Origin: Methylobacterium sp. J-067 | Lineage (GTDB): Bacteria; Pseudomonadota; Alphaproteobacteria; Rhizobiales; Beijerinckiaceae | Direction: 5' to 3' | DNA length: 64,000 nt | Assembly (NCBI RefSeq): GCF_022829465.1 | Contig: NZ_JAKSXZ010000108.1 | Location: forward strand, 124,001-188,000 | Shown: one piece after another, positions 1-7,667 of the stretch | How the letters are laid out: each line of letters starts with the position of its first letter | How positions within the stretch are numbered: the first letter of the stretch is position 1 | Position numbers and translations under genes: made by a program | Notes under the pieces: generated by a model | The model's input: the letters and a program-made list of their open reading frames with translations, nothing else | What the model was told of the DNA's origin: nothing | Database searches by the model: none

Positions 1-892
1 TGGATTCCACCGTGTCGGCGCCCGCGCCGTCGGAGGGCGTGGCGCTGCGGCCTTCGAGGGCGGCCACCCGCGAGGAGACGGCGCGGGTCTGCGCCTTCGC
101 GGCGAGAAGCTGCGAGTTCAGTTCGGCGATGCGCGCCGCGTTGAGGACGCGCCCGTCCTGATCGACCACGCCGATCTCGCGCTTGTAGGCCTCGACGGCC
201 TGCTCGGCGGCGATGACATGCTCGCCCTGGCCCTTCAGGGTCGCGCCGATGGCGTCGCGGGCCTTGATCACCACGTCCTTCCGGCGGCGCTCGGCATCGT
301 CCACGAAGGCCTGGCCGATGGCTCCGGCGAGGCGGGACGCCTTCACCGGATCGTTGGCGCGCACCGTCAGGTTCACGACGAAGCTCTTGCCCTCGCGCTG
401 AAAGGTGGTCTGCTTGCCGAGGATCTTGCTGGCGACGTCCACCGGGTCGGCCTCAGAGCCGGTGCTGAGTAGGCCGACCATCGCCTTGATCCGGCCGACG
501 AGGCTGGGGTGCGCCATGTAGGCCGGATCCTCGGTGAGGTGGAGGCGCTTCACGACCTCCTGCAGCACTGCGTCGAAATGCAGGAAGCGCGACTGGGTCT
601 CGATGACCGCGTCGTTCACGTCGGCCGAGGGCGGCTGCGGCACGAGTTCGTTGCTGACGACGTTCAGCCCGCGCGGGTCGAGCAGCACCTGGGCCGTGCC
701 GAGATAGTTCGGGGTGCGCAGCGCGATGATCGGCGTGGCCAGCGCCACGGCCCCGAGGACGCACAGCGTGATCGCGAAGGCATGGCGCCGCATCGACGCT
801 AACGCCTCCCGGATTTCCAGCCGGAACGCGTCCCACTCGTCGGTCTCGGCAGCGTAGGTGCTGCGAGGGCTCTGACGTTCGACCAACTGCAT
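1..892 (-). CDS. Wzz/GumC-type polysaccharide chain-length determinant (partial, C-terminus off window)
   Basis: Only the N-terminal 297 codons are present; on the minus strand the frame stays open from the ATG at 892 to the left edge. It reads as a polysaccharide co-polymerase. A short cytoplasmic N-terminus is followed by one membrane helix at about residues 38-57 (FAITLCVLGAVALATPII) and then the periplasmic strand with NYLGTAQVLLDPRG. A long Ala/Glu/Arg-rich stretch from about residue 190 should form coiled coil. Members of this family sit in the inner membrane and set or assist polymer length and export of exopolysaccharide; a C-terminal tyrosine kinase domain may follow outside the window. 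The neighbouring GT2 glycosyltransferase and nucleotide-sugar genes support a surface-polysaccharide role. Family assignment is firm; the polymer is unknown. Confidence 0.85.
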   Translation of the reverse strand, partial: MQLVERQSPRSTYAAETDEWDAFRLEIREALASMRRHAFAITLCVLGAVALATPIIALRTPNYLGTAQVLLDPRGLNVVSNELVPQPPSADVNDAVIETQSRFLHFDAVLQEVVKRLHLTEDPAYMAHPSLVGRIKAMVGLLSTGSEADPVDVASKILGKQTTFQREGKSFVVNLTVRANDPVKASRLAGAIGQAFVDDAERRRKDVVIKARDAIGATLKGQGEHVIAAEQAVEAYKREIGVVDQDGRVLNAARIAELNSQLLAAKAQTRAVSSRVAALEGRSATPSDGAGADTVES

Positions 893-1155
893 CGACCGGC
901 TTCCCCGATATCGCGACGCCCCGCACCCGGAGGGGCAGGGCACGGCCCGGCACGAGCCGCCTCCGAACGGGACGATCCCGGCTGGAGCCGTCATGCCGGC
1001 GGGCGCGTGGCCCGTATCGACTGTTTTGTAACGCGCGGCCGCTTGTCTTGAGTTAAAACTGACCGCGAAGTCCGTGCTGCAATTGCCGACAGCGTTAACA
1101 GTATCTTTTCGTCGAATGAGACGTGCGACGATTGATCAAAACCCAAGCCGGGCGA
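893..1155. promoter_or_regulatory. AT-richer gap between GT2 gene and wzz-like gene, probable promoter region
   Basis: No credible gene lies here. The central part (about 1040-1145) is clearly more AT-rich than its surroundings and contains a GTTAAC at 1093-1098. Since both flanking genes run leftward, it most likely holds a promoter for the wzz-like gene. I cannot assign -35/-10 elements with confidence. Confidence 0.3.
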
Positions 1156-2118
1156 TCAAGAACTGGCTGCGGGGGCGAGGGAGGCGGCCTCGGTCCTGTA
1201 GAGAGGATAGAGCCGCCGCCACAGGAGCTTGCCTGCGATGCCCGCCGCGCGGATCGCGAAGCTGCGGCCGGGCGCCTCCTTCCGGAGCAGGGCGAGGGCC
1301 GTGAGGGGTAGGAGGCCGACCTGCACCAGGGATTTGGCAAGCAGCACCGCCTCGTCGCGCAGGGGGCGCGCGCTCGTGCGGATCAGCGTCGCGGCATAGG
1401 CCTGCCCGCCCGCGAAATGCCGGCGGACGAGATAGCCGGTGCGGCAGCGGTGCGCGGGTACGAAGTCGGTCGCCCGCGCCGCCGGCAGCCAGCCGAACCG
1501 GCGCCCGTCCCGGGCAAGGCGGCAGAGCAGGTGAAGGTCCTCGCCGCCGCATTGCCCGAAATGCGGGTCGAACGGGTCGGGGCCGGGGAGGGCGGTGGCC
1601 CGGCGGAACACGCTGTTGGCCGTCGAGAGCACGAAGCCCTGCGAGGCCGGGCGGGCGAGGGCGAAGAGGTCGTGCCCCGCCGCCTGATCGCCCTGGCGGG
1701 TAAACAGGGTGCGGGAGGCCGGCGTCACCGCGCCGGGATCCTCGAAATGCGGGGTGATCGGCCCGAAGAACACGTCGTGCGGGAAGCGGTCGAGCCCGTC
1801 GCGCACCGCCGCCAGCCAGCCGGGCTCCGCCTGCTGGTCATCATCGAGGAAGGCGAGCGCTTCGCCCTGGGCCGCCCGGCAGCCGGCATTGCGGGCGACG
1901 GAGATGTTGGCCGGATGAGCCGTGCAGTAGCGGATCGGCAGGGGCGCCCCCGGCGCCAGGCCCTCGACCACCGGCCGGGCGGTCTCGCCGTCGCTGTTGT
2001 CGACCACCACGATCTCGACGTCGCCGGTCTCGGCGCCGCGCTGCGCGGTCAGGGAGCGGAGGAGGGCGCCGAGCAGCGCCGGCCGCTCATAGGTGCAGAT
2101 CACCACGCTGAGCCGCAT
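1156..2118 (-). CDS. Family 2 glycosyltransferase
   Basis: A 320-residue GT-A fold glycosyltransferase. The N-terminus MRLSVVICTYERP is the standard first strand, VEIVVVDNSD (about 34-43) is the nucleotide-sugar-binding strand, and AFLDDDQQ (about 89-96) carries the DxD metal/nucleotide motif. The C-terminal third has hydrophobic helices that may associate with the membrane. A strong Shine-Dalgarno GGAGGA lies about 7 nt before the ATG and fixes the start. It should transfer a sugar from an activated donor during exopolysaccharide assembly. It runs in the same direction as the wzz-like gene 263 bp downstream, and the epimerase and dehydrogenase to the right fit the same process. Donor and acceptor cannot be told from sequence. 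Confidence 0.88.
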   Translation of the reverse strand: MRLSVVICTYERPALLGALLRSLTAQRGAETGDVEIVVVDNSDGETARPVVEGLAPGAPLPIRYCTAHPANISVARNAGCRAAQGEALAFLDDDQQAEPGWLAAVRDGLDRFPHDVFFGPITPHFEDPGAVTPASRTLFTRQGDQAAGHDLFALARPASQGFVLSTANSVFRRATALPGPDPFDPHFGQCGGEDLHLLCRLARDGRRFGWLPAARATDFVPAHRCRTGYLVRRHFAGGQAYAATLIRTSARPLRDEAVLLAKSLVQVGLLPLTALALLRKEAPGRSFAIRAAGIAGKLLWRRLYPLYRTEAASLAPAASS

Positions 2119-2183
2119 CGTCAGTCCTCCGGCGAGGAGATGCGTCTATCGCGAAAAGCTCACCAAACGGTGTGGGCGCCTCG

Positions 2184-2399
2184 TCAGTTTCCGGAATCGG
2201 CGCGGTCGGTCTCCAACTGCTGCAGCAACTCGGCGAGGCGCGGGTCGATGGCCTCGTCGATGACCGGATCGTAGAGGGCGCGCAGCTCCCGGCCGAGACG
2301 ACGGCGGGTGAATTCGTCGAGGACGGGCGCCTGCGCGGGGATCGGAATGGTGCGGAGCGTGAAGGCTCCGGCGCGGCGCGGGGTCTCGGACATCATCAA
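2184..2399 (-). CDS. NepR-like anti-sigma factor homologue (orphan)
   Basis: A 71-residue protein whose second half, LGRELRALYDPVIDEAIDPR followed by LAELLQQLE, matches the NepR family pattern (LG..LR.LYD.V..E..P.....LL..L). NepR binds and holds the general-stress sigma factor EcfG; phosphorylated PhyR titrates NepR away. The usual neighbours phyR and ecfG are absent, so this looks like an extra copy. The Pro of the usual EPVPDR segment is partly altered here (EAIDPR). The start has three consecutive ATG codons (2399, 2396, 2393) and no strong ribosome-binding site, so the exact first residue is uncertain. The call rests on motif resemblance and length; it could have lost sigma-factor binding. 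Confidence 0.68.
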   Translation of the reverse strand: MMMSETPRRAGAFTLRTIPIPAQAPVLDEFTRRRLGRELRALYDPVIDEAIDPRLAELLQQLETDRADSGN

Positions 2400-2572
2400 G
2401 AGATCGGACTCGCTATGGTCGGCGGCAAGCGCATTCGTCGAGTTTTGCGCAATAGCCCGAAGCTGCCCAGCGCGAAATGCTTGTCGGCTAAAATCATGCG
2501 ATCACGATCTCTCGAACTTGTTGCGGGGGCATCGGCGCGGCAAGGTGGCCGCGAGGAGCCCCCCGTCCCAGC

Positions 2573-3586
2573 ATGACCGAACAGCGTATCCTGATCACGG
2601 GCGTCGCCGGCTTCATCGGCAACCACGTCGCCCATCGCCTGATCGGCGAGGGGCGGGCCGTCACCGGCCTCGACAGCGTGAATGCGTATTACGACACCGA
2701 CCTGAAGGAGGCCCGCCTGCGCCGGCTGGCGGGCGGGCGCTTCGCGTTCCATCGCCTGGACCTGACCGACCGGGACGCCCTCGACGCCCTGTTCCGGGAG
2801 GGCCGCTTCACCTGCGTGATCCACCTCGCCGCGCAGGCGGGGGTGCGCTACTCCCTGACCGATCCGCACGCCTACGCCGCGAGCAACCTCACCGGCTTCC
2901 TCAACGTGCTCGAAGGCTGCCGCCGCCACGGGGTGGGGCATCTGATCTACGCTTCGTCCAGTTCGGTCTACGGCGCGGTGACGGCGATGCCGTTCTCCAT
3001 CCACCAGAACGTGGACCATCCCGTCAGCCTCTACGCGGCCACGAAGAAGGCCAACGAGCTGATGGCCCACAGCTACAGCCACCTCTACCGCCTGCCGACG
3101 ACGGGCCTGCGCTTCTTCACGGTCTACGGCCCGTGGGGGCGGCCCGACATGGCCCTCTACCTGTTCACGAAGGCGATCCTGGCGGGCGAGCCCATCGAGG
3201 TCTTCAACGAGGGCCGGATGCGGCGGGACTTCACCTACATCGACGACGTGGTCGAGGCGATCGTGCGCCTGATCGACCGCCCGGCCACCGCCAACCCCGA
3301 ATGGGACGGGGGCGCGCCCGATCCCGGCACGAGCCTCGCGCCCTACCGGCTCTACAACATCGGCAATTCCGAGCCCGCCGACCTGATGGGGATGATCGGC
3401 CTTCTGGAAGCGAAGCTCGGCCGCAAGGCGGTGCTGAACCTGAAGCCGATGCAGCCCGGCGACGTGCCGGAGACCTTCGCCGACGTCGCCGATCTCGCCC
3501 GCGATGTCGGCTTCTCGCCCGCGACGCCCCTCGAAACCGGCATTGGACGGTTCGTGGACTGGTACCGCGCCTACCACCAAGCTTGA
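2573..3586 (+). CDS. NAD-dependent UDP-glucuronate 4-epimerase-like protein
   Basis: An extended short-chain dehydrogenase/epimerase of 337 residues. The N-terminal Rossmann motif GVAGFIG (10-16) binds NAD; the catalytic tyrosine and lysine are in YAATK (Tyr154, Lys158), preceded by ASSSSVYG. The segment VNAYYDTDLKEARL is characteristic of UDP-glucuronate 4-epimerases (CapI/LspL type), which make UDP-galacturonate from UDP-glucuronate in the cytoplasm. Length is normal for the family. A GAGGAG lies 13 nt before the ATG. The next gene, a nucleotide-sugar dehydrogenase, starts 59 bp downstream on the same strand, so the two probably supply acidic sugars for the polysaccharide genes nearby. UDP-glucose epimerase activity cannot be excluded. 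Confidence 0.88.
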   Translation: MTEQRILITGVAGFIGNHVAHRLIGEGRAVTGLDSVNAYYDTDLKEARLRRLAGGRFAFHRLDLTDRDALDALFREGRFTCVIHLAAQAGVRYSLTDPHAYAASNLTGFLNVLEGCRRHGVGHLIYASSSSVYGAVTAMPFSIHQNVDHPVSLYAATKKANELMAHSYSHLYRLPTTGLRFFTVYGPWGRPDMALYLFTKAILAGEPIEVFNEGRMRRDFTYIDDVVEAIVRLIDRPATANPEWDGGAPDPGTSLAPYRLYNIGNSEPADLMGMIGLLEAKLGRKAVLNLKPMQPGDVPETFADVADLARDVGFSPATPLETGIGRFVDWYRAYHQA

Positions 3587-3645
3587 CGGGCGCGCCCCGG
3601 CCGCGTCCGGTGGCGTCGCAACGGGTGCGAGCGAGGCGCGGGACA

Positions 3646-4920
3646 ATGGGTGGTCGCAGGATCGCGGTGATCGGGCTCGGCTATGTCGGCCTGCCGGTCG
3701 CGGTGGCCTTCGCCAAGGCCGGGTTCGACACGCTGGGCTTCGACATCGATCCCGCCCGCGTCGCCGAGATCGCCGCCGGCCGGGACCGCACCGGCGAGGT
3801 GCCGGAGGCCGACCTGCCGGCGCTGACGGTCAGCGCCACAGCGGAGGACCTGCGCGGACGCGACTTCTATATCGTCACGGTGCCGACGCCGATCACGGCG
3901 GCGCGCAGCCCCGACCTGCGGGCCCTCAAAGCGGCCTCGCGGCTGGTGGGCGGGGTGCTCTCGCGCGGCGCCATCGTGGTCTACGAATCCACCGTCTATC
4001 CCGGCGTCACCGAGGAGGTCTGCGCGCCGATCCTCGAAGCGGCGTCGGGCCTGACTTTGGGCCGGGACTTCGCGCTGGGTTACTCGCCGGAGCGGATCAA
4101 TCCCGGGGACAAGGCGCATCGCCTCGACAGCGTGGTGAAGGTCGTCTCGGCGAGCGATGCCGACAGCCTCGCCATCGTGGCGCGGGTCTACGGGGCGGTC
4201 GCCCTGGCGGGGGTGCACCGCGCGCCCTCGATCCGCGTGGCGGAGGCGGCGAAGGTGATCGAGAACGTCCAGCGCGACGTGAACATCGCCCTCATGAACG
4301 AACTCGCCCTGATCTTCGCGAAGATCGGCCTCGATACCGGCGACGTGCTCGCCGCCGCCCGGACCAAGTGGAACTTCCTGCCCTTCCGCCCCGGCCTCGT
4401 CGGCGGGCACTGCATCGGGGTCGATCCGTATTATCTCACCCACCGGGCGCAGGAGGCGGGCCACCATCCCGAACTCGTCCTCGCCGGGCGGCGGATCAAC
4501 GAGGCCATGGCGCCCCATGTGGTCGAGACCTGCATCCGCCGGCTTCTGCGGCGGGGGCGCCCGTCGCCCCGCGTGACGGTGCTGGGCGTGACCTTCAAAG
4601 AGGACATCCCCGACATCCGCAACAGCCGGGCGGCGGACGTGGTGCGCGGGCTCGCCGCGTTCGGGCTCGCCGTCCAGGCCGCCGACCCCATGGCCGACGG
4701 ACAGGCGGTGGAGCACGAGCACGGCTTCCCCCTCACGCCCCTCGCTTCCCTCGACCCCGCCGACGCGGTGATCCTGGCCGTGCCCCATCGCGCCCTGCGG
4801 GAGCGCGGGTGGGACGGCATCCTCCCGCTCCTCGTGGACGGCCGGGGCGATGTCCTTGACGTGACCGGCGCCCTCGACCGGGAGACGACGCCCCCCGGAA
4901 TCGATCTCTGGCGGCTGTAG
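3646..4920 (+). CDS. Nucleotide-sugar dehydrogenase (WbpO/TviB-type UDP-N-acetyl-D-galactosamine/glucosamine dehydrogenase)
   Basis: A 424-residue UDP-glucose/GDP-mannose dehydrogenase family enzyme. The N-terminus IAVIGLGYVGLPVAVAFAK is the NAD-binding fold, YSPERINPGD is the family signature in the middle, and GGHCIGVDPYY carries the catalytic cysteine (about Cys256). The C-terminal domain begins around VTVLGVTFKEDIPDIRNS. The form with YSPERINPGD and TFKEDIPD resembles the WbpO/TviB/VipA branch that oxidises UDP-HexNAc to the uronate rather than classical Ugd; substrate is inferred. The start at 3646 is the first ATG giving the complete Rossmann motif; the frame is open further upstream but that part is shadow of the epimerase gene. 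Likely one transcript with the epimerase. Confidence 0.88.
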   Translation: MGGRRIAVIGLGYVGLPVAVAFAKAGFDTLGFDIDPARVAEIAAGRDRTGEVPEADLPALTVSATAEDLRGRDFYIVTVPTPITAARSPDLRALKAASRLVGGVLSRGAIVVYESTVYPGVTEEVCAPILEAASGLTLGRDFALGYSPERINPGDKAHRLDSVVKVVSASDADSLAIVARVYGAVALAGVHRAPSIRVAEAAKVIENVQRDVNIALMNELALIFAKIGLDTGDVLAAARTKWNFLPFRPGLVGGHCIGVDPYYLTHRAQEAGHHPELVLAGRRINEAMAPHVVETCIRRLLRRGRPSPRVTVLGVTFKEDIPDIRNSRAADVVRGLAAFGLAVQAADPMADGQAVEHEHGFPLTPLASLDPADAVILAVPHRALRERGWDGILPLLVDGRGDVLDVTGALDRETTPPGIDLWRL

Positions 4921-4924
4921 CCCC

Positions 4925-5053
4925 TCAGCGGGGCGGGCGCGCCTCGTTCGTGGCGGGCGGCAGGGAGTTCGGGCTGCGGAGCACGATGAGCAGGCTCCCC
5001 ACAACGGAGAGCCCGAGGGCGATGGAGAATAGGATGAAAATCCAGCGTGGCAT
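4925..5053 (-). CDS. Small single-span membrane protein, hypothetical
   Basis: A 42-codon frame on the minus strand beginning MPRWIFILFSIALGLSVVG and continuing SLLIVLRSPNS before a polar Pro/Arg tail. It would be a single N-terminal membrane helix of about 22 residues. Its stop lies 5 bp beyond the convergent dehydrogenase stop, and it fills most of an otherwise empty 345-bp gap. Codon choice is GC-rich in third positions like the neighbours. There is no recognisable family, and no obvious strong ribosome-binding site. It may be real but is supported only by composition and fit. Confidence 0.4.
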   Translation of the reverse strand: MPRWIFILFSIALGLSVVGSLLIVLRSPNSLPPATNEARPPR

Positions 5054-5265
5054 CAGCGAGCCTTAGCACGGGCGGGGGCGATTGGTGCGCTGCACCCACT
5101 TTAATCCGTCGCGAAGGTCCAGATTCGTGACGGAAAGCGACGAAAGACGCATCTCGACGCATCCTTGGGGCGTTGCCAGCATTGAGCGTATCAGCTTAGA
5201 CCTGTTCTAGTCGCGGCGGGTGTAACCCCTCCGCGCCGGCCTAGGCCGTAATGAGGAGGAAATTC

Positions 5266-5631
5266 ATGCGTCAGCTCGTTCTCGGTGCCATCCTCGCCGC
5301 AATGATCCCCCTGTCGGCTCAGGCCCAGGATGCCGGCGATGCGGCAGCCGGTGAGAAGGCGTTCGCCCCGTGCAAGGCGTGCCACAACTTCCAAAAGAAC
5401 GGCGTCGGGCCCGACCTGAAGGGCGTGGTCGGCCGCAAGGCGGGCACCTACGAGGGCTACAACTACTCGGCCGCCCTCAAGAATTCGGGCATCACCTGGG
5501 ACGAGGCCAACCTGCATGAGTGGCTGAAGAACCCGAAGGCGAAGGTGCCGGGCACCAAGATGATCTTCCAGGGCTACCCCGACGACAAGAAGATCAACGA
5601 CGTGATCGCCTACCTCAAGACCCAGTCTTAA
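5266..5631 (+). CDS. Secreted class I cytochrome c (cytochrome c550/cH type)
   Basis: A 121-residue periplasmic cytochrome c. A cleavable signal peptide ends at about SAQA-Q (residue 20). The haem motif is CKACH (Cys36, Cys39, His40), and Met99 in GTKMIFQGY is the probable sixth ligand; the C-terminal helix DVIAYLKTQ is typical of the mitochondrial-type family. An in-frame ATG lies at 5251, but the sequence ATGAGGAGGAAATTC places a strong AGGAGG before the ATG at 5266, so that start is chosen. It should carry electrons between the bc1 complex or a periplasmic dehydrogenase and a terminal oxidase. In methylotrophs such a protein can accept electrons from cytochrome cL; that is inference here. 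A terminator follows closely. Confidence 0.92.
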   Translation: MRQLVLGAILAAMIPLSAQAQDAGDAAAGEKAFAPCKACHNFQKNGVGPDLKGVVGRKAGTYEGYNYSAALKNSGITWDEANLHEWLKNPKAKVPGTKMIFQGYPDDKKINDVIAYLKTQS

Positions 5632-5673
5632 GGCGTCCTGCCCGGTCCCCGTGGCCGGGCATCGTCACACCGC

Positions 5674-5699
5674 GCCCGGCCCCACGGCCGGGCTTTTTT
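5674..5699 (+). terminator. Rho-independent terminator of the cytochrome c gene
   Basis: Perfect 8-bp stem GCCCGGCC (5674-5681) / GGCCGGGC (5686-5693) with a 4-nt loop, followed by six T (5694-5699). It lies 43 bp after the cytochrome stop and just before the convergent OhrR gene. Confidence 0.9.
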
Positions 5700-5708
5700 G
5701 TGGGCGCG

Positions 5709-6227
5709 TCAGGTCGGCTCGTGGCCGCGCAGCCCGACGCGGAGCGACACGAGGTCCTGCAACAGGTCCTTGCGGCCCTTGATATCGAACCCGGTCATGC
5801 CGCCGGCCTCGTCGGGGATGCAGGCCAGGGTGCCGCGCAGGCGCTCGCCCGCCTCGGTAAGGAAGATGCTCACCTGCCGCTCGTCCGGCCGGTCGCGGGC
5901 GCGGCGGACGCGGCCCGAGGCTTCGAGCCGCTTCAGCAGGGGCGTCAGCGTGCCGGAATCGAGGAACAGCTTCTCGCCGATCTCCTTCACGGTGAGGCCG
6001 TCCTCCTCCCACAGCACCATCAGCACGAGGTACTGCGGGTAGGTGAGGTCGTAGCGTCCGAGCAGGTTGCGATAGGCCCGGCCGAAGGCATGCGCCGCCG
6101 CGTAGACCGCGAAGCAGAGCTGGTTGTCGAGCCGCTGCGACTCGTTCAGACCGGTCTCCCGCGTCTCCGGGCCGGTGTCGGTCTCGGTCGATGTTGCGCC
6201 TTGGCGCCGTGCGGCGGGCCCCGCCAT
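5709..6227 (-). CDS. ohrR: MarR-family regulator, OhrR type (organic hydroperoxide sensor)
   Basis: A 172-residue winged-helix repressor. The N-terminal segment [12 protein letters not shown] places Cys38 at the position of the reactive cysteine of OhrR, followed by [19 protein letters not shown] and the recognition region [19 protein letters not shown], all close to OhrR proteins. The wing is [19 protein letters not shown]. OhrR represses an organic hydroperoxide reductase gene (ohr) until its cysteine is oxidised; no ohr gene is in the window. The frame is open to 6308, but the ATG at 6227 has AGAGG 8 nt upstream and is preferred. It converges with the cytochrome gene and sits behind it without sharing a promoter. 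Another MarR subfamily is possible but less likely. Confidence 0.82.
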   Translation of the reverse strand: MAGPAARRQGATSTETDTGPETRETGLNESQRLDNQLCFAVYAAAHAFGRAYRNLLGRYDLTYPQYLVLMVLWEEDGLTVKEIGEKLFLDSGTLTPLLKRLEASGRVRRARDRPDERQVSIFLTEAGERLRGTLACIPDEAGGMTGFDIKGRKDLLQDLVSLRVGLRGHEPT

Positions 6228-6326
6228 TCCGTCTACCTCTCGAACATCCGCGATCGCGCGCCGTCCAGCCCCCATCCGCCATACGTAGACACTTGGCTGC
6301 GCTGGCACAATGAATTCAGTGGCAAG

Positions 6327-7271
6327 TCACGCCGCGTCAAGGGGGTTATCCATCAGCGGATGCAGATCTCGGACCATCGCCTTCAGGCGGTCGTCCAGAA
6401 CGTGCGTGTAGATTTGCGTGGTCGAAATGTCCGCGTGGCCCAGCAGTTCCTGCACGATACGCAGGTCCGCCCCGTTGTGGAGCAAGTGACTCGCGAAGGC
6501 GTGGCGCAGAACGTGTGGACTAACCTTGTCCGCGCGAAGTCCGGCGGCGGAGGCGGCGTCCTTCAGGTCGCGCGCGAAGGCCTGACGGGTCATATGGCCG
6601 CTCTCGCTGTCCGCGGGGAAAAGCCACGGGCTGTCCTCCGGCACCGACGGCAGATGCGCGGCCATGGCGGCCCGCGCGGTCTCGGTGAGGGGCACCATGC
6701 GCTCGCGCCCGCCCTTGCCCTTCACCACGAGGAGCCGCGCATCGATGCTGGCGGCGGTGCGGGGCAGGGCCACGAGTTCCGAGACGCGCAGGCCCGTGGC
6801 GTAGAGGAGTTCGAGCAGGCAGGCCATCCGCCGCGCCCGCCGGGCGGGGCCGGGGGCTTGGTCGGGTAGCGCGGCGGCCTGCTGCGCTCCCGCGAGGAGG
6901 CGGTCCACTTCGGCCACCGACAGCACCTTCGGCAGGGGGCGGCCCTTGCGCGGCCCCGAAACCGGGGCGCTCGGGTCGGTCTCGGCCGCGCCTTCCGCGT
7001 AGAGGAACTTGTGGAAGCCGCGCACGCAGGACAGGCGCCGGGCGGCGGTGGAGGCCGAGAGCCCCCGGGTTTCGAGATCGGCCACGAAGCCGCGCAGGGT
7101 GGCGGTGTTGACGTCTTCGACGCTCAGCCCGGCGCGGGCGAGGTAGGCGAGGTAATCCGAGAGGTCCCGCCGGTAGGCGTCGATCGTGTTGGCGCCCGCG
7201 CCCCGCTCGGCCGCCAGCATCTCGAGGTAGTCGCCGACCTCCGGCGGAAGCGGACCCGCCGTCCCGCTCAC
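6327..7271 (-). CDS. xerD: Site-specific tyrosine recombinase XerD
   Basis: A 314-residue tyrosine recombinase. The N-terminal SAM-like core-binding domain (GANTIDAYRRDLSDYLAYL) is followed by the catalytic domain with Arg in ATGLRVSELVAL, HVLRHAFASHLL (His-x-x-Arg), a GHADIS segment and the nucleophile Tyr288 in STTQIYTHV. This is the housekeeping partner of XerC that resolves chromosome dimers at dif together with FtsK. The start is a GTG at 7271 that overlaps the stop of the preceding small gene (GTGA), so the two are translationally coupled. No mobile-element features surround it. XerC was considered, but the neighbourhood (aroK, aroB, small membrane gene) matches xerD in many alphaproteobacteria as I recall. 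Confidence 0.92.
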   Translation of the reverse strand: MSGTAGPLPPEVGDYLEMLAAERGAGANTIDAYRRDLSDYLAYLARAGLSVEDVNTATLRGFVADLETRGLSASTAARRLSCVRGFHKFLYAEGAAETDPSAPVSGPRKGRPLPKVLSVAEVDRLLAGAQQAAALPDQAPGPARRARRMACLLELLYATGLRVSELVALPRTAASIDARLLVVKGKGGRERMVPLTETARAAMAAHLPSVPEDSPWLFPADSESGHMTRQAFARDLKDAASAAGLRADKVSPHVLRHAFASHLLHNGADLRIVQELLGHADISTTQIYTHVLDDRLKAMVRDLHPLMDNPLDAA

Positions 7272-7417
7272 CGGGGTGGCTGGAGCTTCGAGGCGGGGAT
7301 GGACACGGTCATCTCCCGCGGGGTCGGCTTCACGAAGGTCGCCAGGGCGAACATGCCGGCGAAGACGAGGCCGGCGAGGATCGCGATGGTGGCGAAGAAA
7401 CGGAACAGGGTCGGCAC
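7268..7417 (-). CDS. Small membrane protein preceding xerD
   Basis: A 49-residue protein starting at a GTG with GAGGA about 9 nt upstream. Residues about 8-29 (ATIAILAGLVFAGMFALATF) form one membrane helix, followed by a short periplasmic or cytoplasmic tail VKPTPREMTVSIPASKLQPP. Its TGA stop overlaps the GTG start of xerD by three bases, which argues that it is translated. Short proteins of this kind, with a TPRE(M/I)TVxIPxxKL tail, occur upstream of xerD in related bacteria as I recall, often misannotated. Function unknown. It is divergent from aroK, so the about 250-bp gap between them should hold both promoters. Confidence 0.7.
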   Translation of the reverse strand: MPTLFRFFATIAILAGLVFAGMFALATFVKPTPREMTVSIPASKLQPPR

Positions 7418-7667
7418 GTCGGTCGATCCTCGGGGCGGACGGGCGCGGGTCGGGAAGGCCGAAGGGCCGCCTTGCTGAGCCGCTACGGAAAGCCGGGTTG
7501 CACCATGCGAACGCGGCGCTGACAAGGCCGGCGGGGCCACAGGTTCCGGACGAACGGCGTGTTTCGCGCTGACCGTGAAACGCGCTAAGAGCCACCCGCA
7601 GGGTGCGGCACGTGTGGCCGCAGCCGGGGCGCTGCCCAAGGGCGACCCGGTGTCGGTGTCGAGTAGA

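Noticed and set aside
453..953. 166-residue minus-strand frame overlapping the wzz-like gene
   Set aside because: It is a Pro/Arg/Gly/His-rich shadow in another frame of the well-supported Wzz-type gene (1-892).
2308..3645. Upstream extension of the nucleotide-sugar dehydrogenase frame
   Set aside because: The extension lies wholly inside the epimerase gene in another frame and has no dehydrogenase similarity; the real N-terminus is at 3646.
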